Assembly (NCBI GenBank): GCA_034401795.1 | Contig: CM067374.1 | Span: forward strand, 96,102,140 to 96,166,139 | DNA: 64,000 nucleotides | Direction: 5' to 3' | Origin: Chaetoderma sp. LZ-2023a | Taxonomy: Eukaryota; Mollusca; Caudofoveata; Chaetodermatida; Chaetodermatidae | Shown here: positions 21,331 to 32,300 of the stretch, one piece after another | Layout: each line of letters opens with the position of its first letter | How positions within the stretch are numbered: position 1 is the first letter of the stretch | The notes under the pieces: model-generated | Seen by the model: the letters and a program-made list of their open reading frames with translations, nothing else | Database searches by the model: none | What the model was told of the DNA's origin: nothing | Program-made: the position numbers and the translations under genes

Positions 21331-22039
21331 TTTGTTTTCTCTTCGTTCTCTATATTCTATCCAGTTCTTTTCCCAAAAAAATATAAAAATTTCAGATGTC
21401 CAATTACCGCTAGAATGTTGTTATGCCGCAGTGCCAGTATGTGGTGTCATAGTTCATGGATCATGCGCAGAGTAGCATCAGGCTTAAAACTGTGTAATGG
21501 TCAGCGGTCTCCTGACATATTGATGTTGAATTGACTGATGCATAGCGAATTATTAATTGTCAATCACGACACACGTACTACTTCGGAAACGAATGCAACC
21601 AGTAATTTTAATAAAGTGCCTTACTAAACGTGAGTTTATTCATGCTTATATATTTCTCTATTCTTACTCATAGCACCAAATTGGATCATTGGACGGCAGC
21701 GCTATGCATTGTCTATCGACGCCCAATTCAAGTCTTTTTTATCTGGGCTTTGTGACGAGGACCGTCATTTAAGGCCATTCTACGTACTACTCTTTGTTGA
21801 GGTATATTTCATCTGCTGTGGCAAATGCTTTGTTCTTGAAATAGACACGTATCAGACGTATGAAGTACAAACAACACGAAATGTATCCATATGTAGATCT
21901 AAATCCTAACGCAAACCTGTCTTTAACGACCGCTTCTAACCCTAGCCTACAAAAATCACAATCATTTGTCCTCAAAAGCTAAATTTATCATAGTAAACTA
22001 TATTTGTATCCATATATGACCCGGGTATGCATATTAACG
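21331..22039. other. upstream flank of the GPCR; no gene recognised
   Basis: AT-rich. I see no convincing TATA or initiator element and no upstream exon. Short open frames carry no domain. Confidence 0.4.
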
Positions 22040-22285
22040 CTTTAACACTCATATCAACCAAAAATGGCTTCTGCAGTAGTCTTGAGAAATGTCCATTTGC
22101 AGACCAAACGAAGATTATTTTTGAAAAATTACCACTGTAATGACTGGCTCGATAACCGAGCCAGTCATTCCAGTGGTACATTTTCAAAAATAGTCTTCTC
22201 TTGGCCTGCAAATGTCCATTCTATAAGTAAATAGTTTAAATTTTTGACCAAACTTAGTCCTTAAAGGGTTAAAGGCCGCCATGCG
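22040..22285. mobile_element. hairpin MITE, family A, full length
   Basis: Core 22088-22225 is a long hairpin (arms 'ccatttgcagaccaaacgaa' / 'cttctcttggcctgcaaatg', centre 'tggctcgataaccgagcca'). The outer words 'tttaacactcata' and the inverse of 'ccttaaagggttaaa' both carry TTAA, as in the 8.2 kb copy. Confidence 0.8.
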
Positions 22286-22740
22286 CGTGCTTCAATGTGC
22301 TGGACAGAGACAATGTGTTAGCGATTATCAAAGCATATGCGGTCTATATTTTATATACAATACAGCTCGTAAATAACAACCAGACAACATTTACTGAAGT
22401 AACCGTAAATCTGCGATGTCTGACCATTAAGAAATATTATAAGGCCTCCTCTAAGGCCATTGAACACGCGTGGTGCTGATCCGATAAAGACTCTGGGTGT
22501 AGTCACAGATAAAAGATTCATGCTGGAAATTCCCCTAGGTTTACACTAAAAGGTCACCTTGACCGTAAGGTTAAATATAAGGTGTGTCTTCTAACATGCT
22601 CTTTGACGTTGCATGATGAAAGGCTGGTAACTTATGCCAAACATAAACATTGGACATTTTTACCAGTGAATGGCATTGACCACAAGGGAGATATTAAAAT
22701 TTTCATTGGATATTATTTAGATCTCTCAATGTTCTAGAAT
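22286..22740. other. no gene recognised
   Basis: No conserved frame, repeat copy or RNA signal found. Confidence 0.4.
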
Positions 22741-23540
22741 CCGCCCATGTTGGAGAGAATCGGGAGAAAATTCTAGGAGAAAATGTTGTTTAAATATTGC
22801 TCCCATAGTTTTACTATAGGGAGATGTGGCACGGAAAAGCAGATTTCTCGAAAGTTGTTGGATGGATCAGCTTCAAATTTGATACCAAATCAAGGCAATA
22901 TGAGTCGTAGAAGTTCACCAAATTTCAAGTCGATCGGAGACAAACGAATTTCGGCGGCCATTTTGAAGTAAAACAGTTTTTTAAACAAATTCCTTTTTTC
23001 CTTGAGTTCATTTCTGCAAAGAAAACCCCCGAAAACTAAAAAAGGTCCTTCATTAGTAACATCCTAACCCAGTATGGTAGTGATCTGATCCAAACTTTAG
23101 ATGTAGTCTCAGTTCAAAGATCCATCATCAAATTCCCTTTCATTCCCTATGGGGGATAGTTTCCATGTGGGGGTGGGGATGGTCAAAGGGCCGACGACCA
23201 TTTTTAAATGAAAATTAAAAAAATATATGCAGTGGTCATCCTCATCAAGTATGGTAGAGATCTGATCAAAACTGGACATAGGTGTAGTAGCAGTTTAATG
23301 AACAAAGACTGTAAATCCCCATACATTTCCCATGGGGTTTTCCCCCACTGAAAAGTGGGTAGCTCGAAACACCTTTGGCGAATCCGAAAAAGCCACAAGC
23401 ACACTATCCCTGATTTGCTGGCAGAAGGTGACCAAGTTTGGAGTTGATCAGTAGGAGGAGATGAGGTGCAAAGTTTTTGACGAAGAATAAGAAAGAAAGA
23501 AGAAAGATCTGGAGTGATTTCAATAATCATCTACTATTGA
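22741..23540. repeat. degenerate dispersed repeat with internal duplication
   Basis: Passages 'agtatggtagtgatctgatc' (23071) and 'agtatggtagagatctgatc' (23238), and 'cattccctatgggg' and 'cattccatggggtttt'-like words recur ~170 bp apart. The style is like the 0.9-3.3 kb array but the unit is different. No coding content. Confidence 0.5.
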
Positions 23541-23604
23541 ATCGCATCTTATAAATAAAAACATGTTAGCTAGAATAATTTTGAACACGATGTAATAATT
23601 TTGT

Positions 23605-23697
23605 GTTGACTATTTTGAGCATAGCTGGATTGGAAGACATTGCTGAAATTCTTTCCAATCCAATTATTATCTCAAAAATATCCAACAGTGCTTATTC
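23605..23697. mobile_element. hairpin MITE, family C
   Basis: 'gctggattggaagacattgc' is answered by 'ctttccaatccaa', and outer 'gttgactattttgagca' by 'ctcaaaaatatccaacagt'. Same plan as 15020-15112. Confidence 0.65.
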
Positions 23698-24374
23698 CAA
23701 ATTATTTCTGAGCTGTACCGTAACGTACAAAGGGTTTCAGGACTTCGAGTAACATTTCTCATTCTGAACTTTGAGTGCTATATTTGAATTGAGCAAAACA
23801 TGAAATTGGCATAGTCAAAATGCTTAAAACATTGTTAGCGGGTGGAGGGGTGGGGGTGGGTGGGCGTAGCTAAATTATATCCTAGTTAACACATATTATA
23901 AACACGTTTTTAGATTTCTCGGCGCTATTCGCGCTTGCAAACAGGACAAATAATCGATAACGAATGTAGGATTGTAGTCCAAGAGTAATGGCCCATATAG
24001 ACACAAAATGGGGTGGATGGGTGGAAATTACAGAATGATACCCTCTCACCCGTGACAACTTACCGCCCTGTTACCTCTAACGCCTTGCTTAAAATGGTCT
24101 CATTGGGCTGCAAAGCAAGTTGAGGCTAGTCATGTGAGTGCAAGAAATTTGGGCCGTGGTTTACCGTGATGCGTAACAAATACATTGGTCAAACCTGCAG
24201 CGATGTTGAGGCGATAACGCTTGTAATGTAACTACTCACATGTAACATATAACGACCGGTGAATGAATGTTGTGTGTCCTATGTTTCTGAAACAGCATTT
24301 AGCAAAGCAGTTCTCAAAATGTGTATCAGTTATCGCGTTGTTAATATGAATCATATAAATGCCCAGCATAGATG
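23698..24374. other. no gene recognised
   Basis: Contains a G-rich run ('gggtggaggggtgggggtgg', 23838 on). No conserved frame. Confidence 0.4.
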
Positions 24375-24530
24375 TACCCCGATTTAGCTATGCCCCGCCC
24401 ATCTTTAGTTAAGCTCCACCCATGCTTTGTCCGTGTTGAGATCTATAAACCCCTGCACTCTCTGAATCTCAATTTCCAGAAAGCTATGTAAGTAAGCTAT
24501 TGAATATTTTGAAACTAATTTGACTGGATT
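24375..24530 (+). mobile_element. 5' half of MITE family B
   Basis: 'agctatgccccgcccatc', 'gttgagatctataaac' and 'gctattgaatattttgaaac' follow in family order, then the copy stops at 'aatttgactgga' in the first hairpin arm. The right half is absent. Confidence 0.75.
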
Positions 24531-24703
24531 ATGTGTTTTATTGATCAGTTTGCAATGGTCCACAAAGTATCAGAGCTTGGGTTTGAAAGACTTGTGTTGT
24601 AAACGTGTTGCCATGCCTCCGCAGAATGCATTGCCTTCTATCTTTTAAGATATTTTGCTAACCATTGGTAATTAATTATTTCTTTGGGAATTGGTTGTGT
24701 GTG

Positions 24704-24725
24704 TCTAACCCTAACCCTAACCCTA
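24704..24725 (-). repeat. short interstitial telomere-like tract
   Basis: 'taaccctaaccctaaccct' is just over three units of CCCTAA, the complement of the metazoan telomere repeat TTAGGG. It may mark an old repair event but is short enough to be chance. Confidence 0.7.
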
Positions 24726-24779
24726 GGTTTTGAGATATTTTGCTTGCATTTTTCATGTCTGGTTATAAAAATATTTTTT

Positions 24780-25758
24780 TAAAACCCACAGGTAATGGTG
24801 GCCATCTTGGATGCCATCTTGGATTAGTTACTTGAGTTAGAAGGAAGATTTCCCATGATTTTTCGTATGTCATTTAGATTGCAATCTAGACATTTTCTGA
24901 GACGGTCAGCTTACAACCAATTTTTTCATGTTTGACCTTATTTCTTCTGGACTATAGTAGGTCCGTGTTCTCACTAGAGTCAAGTTCGACTCCTAACCAT
25001 AGTTAGCTATAGCTAACTAGATTCAGAGGCGAACTTCAAATAGTTAACTAGCTAGTCAACTATAGTCAACCGAGCACCCGAACTCGGTGCAGATGGTTAG
25101 TCCGATATTTGCCGATATTTGCGTAGATTTCAAAATGGCGGACACCGATCGCTTGGCACGAATAAAGGCAAAAGTGTAAATATTTCACTAAATCCCTTAG
25201 GTTTGATGAAATTATGCTTTCCCATTGAATGGCAATGTTTCCAAGCCCCTATTCCTTCAAACTTTATGTCAAAATGGTTCCGGTTTCGGCTTATGATATA
25301 GCTTTCGTGGTTTCTTCATGGGCCCCGTTGCATTATGGGATATCGTTCTTCATTATGTGTACGTTCCCCTAGTTGTTTTAGGGCAATCTACTGCCCATTT
25401 TCAATGTACAAAATTTGTGTGATATTGTTATCAAGAAATAGCGTACATTTACTTCAGAATGTAAACGATTAAATAGTCTGACGCAGACCAGATAAAAGCT
25501 GCCTTTATTTCTATTTATGCGTCTGTAAATGTAATATGAGGTTTAGTTGACTGTCTCGTATTATTTTTAACACGCATGGCAGTGGAAAGTCGTTGTTGTC
25601 AAAGTCGTAAGCAATGGGGCGCGCCGCGAAGAGTTATCTCCCCAGAGGGCGTGCGTGCGTTGCGAGGCATAAATATACTTCCGCGTTTAATGGCGTGTAT
25701 GGTAACAACGTCAGAGTACCGTATCATTGCGTAACGCAAAGCCGTTTTAGGTAACAAA
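24780..25758. other. no gene; local inverted words
   Basis: Words 'ccatagttagctatagctaa' and 'gttaactagctagtcaacta' (24998-25070) can pair in several ways, suggestive of a MITE edge. 24800-24960 resembles the 'gccatcttggat' repeat style. No conserved reading frame. Confidence 0.4.
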
Positions 25759-25837
25759 ATGCCGTTATATTGTTGTGTTCCTGGCTGTAAAGTTAAAAGA
25801 GGTGGAAATAGATTCCCGAAAGAAGCAGATATGCTAT
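25759..25837 (+). CDS. possible first coding exon of a THAP zinc-finger gene
   Basis: From an ATG at 25759 the peptide starts MPLYCCVPGCKVK and continues 'RGGNRFPKEAD', which fits the start of a THAP domain (M-P-x-x-C-x-V/A-x-G-C followed by a hydrophobic-F-P block). THAP domains bind DNA and occur in host regulators and in P-element-type transposases. The exon is followed at once by a consensus donor GTAAGT at 25838-25843, leaving one base of the next codon. I could not find the downstream exon with the remaining Cys-His ligands and the AVPTIF box, so this may be a stranded or degenerate fragment. Confidence 0.45.
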
Positions 25838-26637
25838 GTAAGTTGCGGATATCCGTGAAAGAATCGATACGGTGACGCGCAAACTGTGGATGTCGAGATC
25901 GACTGAACTCGTTTACAGTGATCATATAGGCCTACATACATATTACACCGGAGTGGTTCAAAGAAACTCTAACATGTATGCTTAAATAAATTTATATTGT
26001 GATATTTTATTGTCCACATTGTCAAATACATGAACAAATGGCATCTATATCGGACACGTTCTTACGATCGCCAGTTATCATTCCAGGTTGTGGCTATTTA
26101 AAGGGTGGTCTCTTAAGACAAGTCAATAAATATGGCATGAATGCCAGAGTTTCTTTAAAAACCAATGGTCTATCAGTAAACCTGTTTTAACCGTTTAATG
26201 CTAAAATTAGTTCCAGAAAAATTATATTTTCTCATAGAAAATATCCAGTAGGGTAGGCCTACAAAAAAAATTGTTTTAGAAAATTTTCAAGGGAATGGCT
26301 CGCTGCAGGTGGACCGTTACATATATTATAACATTTAACATCAGACATTAATCACAGGTACAGCATAATGTATACATCATAGGAGGTGTTACCCCAATTT
26401 TTCATTGTCAAGACTTACACAGATTAATTTCTAAATCCATTTAAGCAATGTATTTGAATCTCTATTAAGAGACCATCTGCCTTAAGAGACCACCTTTTAA
26501 TTCTCCCATGGGAGGTCTCTCAATGCAGGTTTGAAAGTATGTCATCAATTTGTTTTGTTAGCACTGATGTCATCCATTTTCAAATAAACATTTTTCAAGC
26601 TCACTTTTGATTAAGCAAATAAGAATGCTTGCATAGT
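25838..26637. other. no gene recognised
   Basis: Looked here for further THAP exons; an 'RKLWMSRSTEL' frame at ~25875 could be degenerate THAP sequence but is in another phase with no acceptor. 26465-26525 has a 'taagagacca' direct repeat. Nothing else. Confidence 0.4.
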
Positions 26638-26745
26638 CAATGTCCATTTGCGGGTTAAGAGACTCTTTAAAAAAAATTTCTACTGGAATGACTGGCTAAG
26701 TTTTCTAAAATAGTCTTCTCTTGACTGGCAAATGGACATTTCTCA
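26638..26745. mobile_element. hairpin MITE, family A, shortened
   Basis: 'tgtccatttgcgggttaaga' and 'tcttgactggcaaatggaca' are inverted. The central palindrome is reduced to 'ctggctaag', so most of the loop is deleted. Confidence 0.7.
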
Positions 26746-26779
26746 ACAGAACAGCAAAATCAACCTCTGCAGTGGTATT

Positions 26780-26915
26780 GAGGAATGGTTATTTGCAGCA
26801 CAATAGAAAAGTAATTTTTTTAAATTTATCACACGAATGACTTGCTCGCATGTCAGTCATTCCAGTTGTAAATTTTCAAAAATAGTCTTCTCTTCACCTG
26901 CAAATGAACATTTAA
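26780..26915. mobile_element. hairpin MITE, family A, diverged
   Basis: Left arm 'ggttatttgcagcacaatag' is degenerate, right arm 'aaatagtcttctcttcacct' is better kept, centre 'gacttgctcgcatgtcagtc'. It lies directly after another copy. Confidence 0.7.
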
Positions 26916-26949
26916 TTAAGCAAATATTTACATTTTTATCAAATTTAGC

Positions 26950-27737
26950 CATTATAGCATTAAAGCAGTGATCTGTATGTGAAAAAGGCCTTCAGATCAC
27001 AGAATCAGTGGTTATTTCTAGCCCTATTGAGATGATCCATTGTTGGCCAGTAGGATCCAAGCAAATTAGTTCCAAAATTATCATAAACTTACCTTACTGT
27101 TGTCTTGTTTAAAAAAATTAAACTTGGCCAACCAGATAATGAGTAGTAGTCTTTTAACACATTAACCTCTATATGCCAGAAAACAAGATGTTTTTATATG
27201 ATGTATGCAATGCCCTGATCCGCAGATTTTCGCCTCATTTGTTCCCAAGGCGCAAGAAAAATAATGACTAAGTGCCAGACCGTTTTGTAATGGGAGATTC
27301 CTCCTCCGTCCCTATACCCTTTCCCTTTTCCCTATTCCACTTCCCAAATCCCTGTGCTCAACCAGGACAACAACTAAACATAGAAAGCCAAAGTCACCAT
27401 CACCACTCGCCACTAGGCTAGGAAATTAAAAATCCGTAACACGCTAGTAACATCACACATCCACCGTATTTACCACATACGGTGAGAACAGGCAACATGA
27501 CTGCAGAATTTGATAAATATTGCTATACATGGCAAGCAATTAAGCAATCAAACAACTAGCCGGTTCAAACAGAAACGGTTGGTACTCAGAACTCACCACA
27601 TCCCACACTACAAAACTACAGTGAACTTACTGCTCACCGTATTCACTAGAAACAACCCTGCATCAGATTGGCATGACCAGCGTGGAAAACTGAGCATAGC
27701 ACAAAGCACAGCACAATCAACATAAACACTACAGGCT
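26950..27737. other. no gene recognised
   Basis: AT-rich sequence between MITE copies and the Penelope-like fragment. Family B-like word 'caaattagttccaaaattatc' at 27062 is an isolated arm. Confidence 0.4.
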
Positions 27738-28110
27738 AAACGTTCTTGACATGACAAATTTTGATGATTTTTAGGAAATTCTAAATTTTCAACACGCTCC
27801 TTGATAGCGTTTATACTATCAGGGATCGCAGGCTCAACCAACTTCGAGTTAGGTGCCCAGCCAGTTTTTTCAACAAAAGGTAGAAAGTTGTTTTTCTTGG
27901 AATTTCGAAAAAAGTCTGCTAATTTTACACGGTGAGAAAATTCTTCAATTTCCCATAAGCCATTATCTAAAAGGGCATCTATGTCGACTTTGGGCCGTGG
28001 TGTTGGTACATATGTTAGACCAAGATTTAGCAAAGATCTTTCTGCTTCAGACAATGTAGCACCAGTTAGGTTAATGATATTACCACCCAGGCCAATTTCT
28101 TGGTGGTTAG
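27738..28110 (-). pseudogene. Penelope-like element, N-terminal fragment
   Basis: On the minus strand the peptide contains 'EIGLGGNIINLTGATLSEAE', 'LGLTYVPTPRPKVD', 'LLDNGLWEIEEFSHRVKLAD' and 'NHQNLSCQER'. The Penelope-like element at 61.8 kb has the same blocks in order ('NIGLGTNLVNSAAD', 'RGLTFVPTP', 'LLDTGLIEIANFGHSVKIAH', 'NKQNLSFLER'). After 'CQER' the homology stops at ~27738, so the RT and GIY-YIG parts are missing. Amino-terminal of the fragment is the long (GTG)/(GTA) microsatellite. This is an old, internally truncated copy and not functional. Confidence 0.8.
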
Positions 28111-28118
28111 TACTCTTA

Positions 28119-28187
28119 GAGGTGGTGGTGGTGGTGGTGATGGTGGTGGTAGTGGTGGTGCTCGGGGTTGTGGTGGTGGTGGTGGTG

Positions 28188-28269
<82 letters not shown>

Positions 28270-28275
28270 TAGTAC

Positions 28276-28348
<73 letters not shown>

Positions 28349-28459
28349 GGTGGTGGTGGTGCTAGTGGTGGGGGGGGGGTGGATATGGTGGTGGCGGCGG
28401 CGCTGGTAGTAATCGTAATAGTAGCAGCGGCGGCAGCACCATTAGTAGTAGTAGTAGTC

Positions 28460-28532
<73 letters not shown>

Positions 28533-28632
28533 CGGCGGCGGCGGCGGCGGTAGTAGTAGTAGTAGTGGTAGTGGTAGTAGTGGTAGTGGTAGTGGTAGTG
28601 GTAGTAGTAGTAGCAGTAGTAGTAGTAGTCAT
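28119..28632 (+). repeat. long compound microsatellite (GGT)n/(AGT)n
   Basis: Blocks of GGT, AGT and GGC with a non-repetitive island at 28370-28440. Its (AGT)n end at 28632 abuts the 5' end of the LINE; the matching (AGT)n resumes after the LINE's poly(A) at 41461. Homopeptide frames are artefacts. Confidence 0.97.
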
Positions 28633-29060
28633 TGAAAGCTGTGCTGAAATTGGCTCTGCAAATTCTGACGAATATTTTCGTCACTACTGCTCGTGTACAC
28701 TTAGTTTTTGTTTTGTTCGCTGCATAAGCGGTTTTGGTTGAGTTTGATGTTTTCTGTTTGTGTTTTATTCGTCGTTGTTTGTCGTATTTTGTGATTCTGT
28801 ATTTCTGGTTTCGAGAACTAGAGTCGCCAAGTAAACTGCCATTGTATTTGGCAACCGTCGTGTTACATTTGTATATAAGTTTAGGTGGCTTTTTGCCTAC
28901 TATATCTCCGTTATTGATAAGCGCATTTGTACTTGGCGGGCTGAGCTTTCTGCTTAGGCCGATCTCGCTGACCTGTCGAGATATCGCGCTTCGTACGTGC
29001 ATTTATATTCACTGCAGTAGACAGGCGTAATCTAGGTCAATGTGAATGCTCGCTAGTAAC
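28633..29060 (+). promoter_or_regulatory. LINE 5' untranslated region
   Basis: Non-coding lead between the microsatellite and the ORF1 ATG. It would hold the internal promoter usual in LINEs; I see no specific motif. The assignment rests on position between the target microsatellite and the recovered ORF1 start. Confidence 0.5.
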
Positions 29061-29322
29061 ATGTCAAGTCGCTATAAACAGACTCTTACGGTCTGTTCAG
29101 ACATACGCTAAGCGAAGCTAAGCTAAGCGATACTTATATCTGGCGAGATTTTTCTCGTGCGATAAAACTGTTCAGACATTAGCGATATTTACTCAGCGAT
29201 AATATTTATAGTAGAGAAATTGACTCATGCACGAATACGTGGTCGTTAGCTTGCCCGAATGAGTTCTCATTTATTTAGCACATGTAAATCACGGTGTATA
29301 CATATAAACGTAACTGGGAGTC

Positions 29323-32300
29323 ATGGCTAATAACACTAGCTCTTCTTCGTATGATTCTGAATCCGAAGAAGATGACATGTTACTTTTCCTGGCTAGTCAG
29401 TTGAGCAAGAAGAGAAAGAGACGCCACTGGGTGCATAGTACCCTACAGAAAAGAAAACAATTGGGTGAATTCCACACATTAATCAATGAGCTAGATGCTG
29501 ACGCTGAACGGTTCAAGCAGTACTTTCGTGTGAGCAGGGAACAGTTTGAGATAATCCTCAGTAATATCCAAGAAGACATAACTAAACAGACCACTTACTG
29601 GAGGGAGCCTATAGGGGCGCGCGAACGACTAGCAATATGTCTTAGGTAAGCAAACCTAAATTCATCTATAAATCTATGTTTCAATGGGTGTAGTCACATC
29701 AAAGAGACATAAATAAACGGGCAACTTTAACCAATGTTTGGAATATTGTCACTCCACCCATTAATGAGTCAGATGCCACGCCAACGACAAGTAACGTCAG
29801 AGAACCGGTAGAAGAACATGCATCCAGTGACAGTCCTGCACCTATATCTGCCCCAGTACCAGATGGTTGTGTTTTCGGTCCATCGACGAGCACATCAAAT
29901 GAGTCAGAACAACATCAATCACCCACTCGCGCTACTCCATCTACGACAGAACATACATTGCCTGTTCCAAACAAACCAATCAGAACACCAGAGGATATCA
30001 TGCCATATCCAGAAGCGGTACCTAGAAAACGTGTGAATGTAGGTGGAAGAAAAATGTATACCCGGGTGCTAACTGACATGCCAGAGAAAGCAGCGATAGA
30101 GGCGGCCCTCACTGCTCAGAGTGCAAAGAACCTAGGAATGAAGCGTAAATCGGCAAAACAGCCATCGGCACAAGCCAAGAAGTAAAAACCAAAAAAGCAA
30201 GGAAAGAAAAAGTTGACATATCAAGAGCTAGAAAGCAGTTCAGATGATGACGATCAATGTATCTGTCTAGTATGCTGTGAAAGCTACGGAAATAGCCGAC
30301 CTGCTGAACAGTGGATTCAGTGCATGCAGTGCAAGGATTGGTCTCAGGAGGAGTGTACCTCTAGAGATACGACATACTATGTGTGCGACAACTGTGACTC
30401 AGATTAACATTCATTGATTTGTGTTACTTCACAGTTCTTGTTTATCGGTTAATTGTTCATTAATGGCTTGGTAAGTTTTAAGTTCGATACATTGATAAAT
30501 CGCCAACAATGCTGAAGAGAGTGTTTGGTTTGGCGTTGTTTATGCATTTACATACAAGTAGGCCATGGCATGGATTTCGGAAGGCGGTGATGGGAGTTCA
30601 ATCAGACGTCCCCAGTTGCCTATAACATTGGTTTTTATATATTATTATATGCGGAACATCAGTAACTACAACTCATTGTTAAGCACAAGCCACCATTGTC
30701 ATGTTCATTCCAATGGGCATGCCTTTATCCACTTATATGCAGTCAATTATCATTTGGCACAATGTGCCCCGGCCTCTGTCACAAAGTACCCCAGGCCGGG
30801 GCACATTGTGACACAAAAAAACGATGTATAAATCTCGCTATAACTTCTTACTGCAAGAGACGCGTTATATAATCTGCATATAGTTGCATAAAGTGCACGG
30901 TAACCTGCTGCTACGGCACAAACAAATTGATAGCATGTCTTAAATTCGGTAGTTATTTGGCATAAAGCGTTTTTAGGCTCAACGTGCCCCCATCTCCCCT
31001 AACTTTGCCACCTCGGCCAGTAGATTTTTATCCATTTTATATACATGTTACATGGTGTGTTTAATTTGTAGTAATTTTTTACAAAACATTTAAATATATA
31101 TGCAATGCGCATAGATTTCTTATGAGGATGGTTGAACAAGGCTTTGTATTTCTGCCTCTGTTATTAGTTGGCATATCTTCAATTTTAATCCTGCTTGCAC
31201 ATCACGAGGTAAACGTTTCACAGTTTGTCCCATTGAATAGAAAAATGAGTCAATTTCATCCATTTGTGGCTGAGAGACGCCCACCTTTCTCTCTCTGCGT
31301 TCATCCCTTTCCTTTTGCCGTTCACGAACGAGCGCCACGATTGAATCTGTATTTTCGCCGTTATTTCTCCGTTTAGAGGACGAATTAACACTTGCAGATT
31401 GTCTCTTGTAGCTGCCTGATGAGGTGGCAGGAGTAGATGGATCTGGTGGGGTAGTTATCACGGATTCCGCAACATCGTCCTCAGCATAGTCACTATTGTT
31501 GCTATTGTTCTCTTCTATTGCTGCCATTGAGTCGTCATCATTTTCAGTACAGATAGCAATAGATGGTTCAGAATCCGACACACTTGCGACAGCTGGCAAA
31601 CTCGATGATGTCCTAAAAATAAAAAGTACCAACCTGTCCTGTATTTTGTTACTCTATAAAAGAGTAACATAATTTCTCATTTATTATCATTTTAGTATAT
31701 GCCACTAAACGTATAATAGAAAGGATATTTAAGCGCCACGAATTTGTATTACATCCTTATATGAACTAAATGACACAAACATCGAATATATTACTAATAT
31801 CATCAGTCAAACAAAGTCAAGCGGTAATACATTGGCTTAATACCCAAACATTTCTCTCCTGTTTTTTTCAACGATACTGTAGCAGTGTCAATAAAGATTT
31901 TCAAATGCGTGGTCGTTTGAGTTAAAAAATTTGAATAATATTATCTATAGAAATTACTTTTTAAAACTGTTTACTGTGTGTAGACATGAGGGAATGTTTC
32001 TTAATTTCTACCAAATATCAAACAGGCGACGGCACATAGCTAATCCATATATTGACCTAAACACATACCACGTACATGTAAATCCCATATTATAGGGGCT
32101 ATGCCACAGAAATATTACATTTTTCTGAGTCTCCAAATTGACGAGATACAGGTTATTATATGCCACTGTGACTATATATGTTATTTACATATTGTATCAA
32201 CAGAATTTCATGGCTGGCAAGGCTGTATGAAAATGAGTGATTATATATTGTTAAAATTACTAGTTGTGCACTACAATATGAGTACATATTTATTAACCGT

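Noticed and set aside
28066..28741. Long Thr-, Ser-, Val- and Tyr-rich frames over 28.1-28.7 kb
   Set aside because: Products of the GGT/AGT microsatellite read in each frame, with no gene context.
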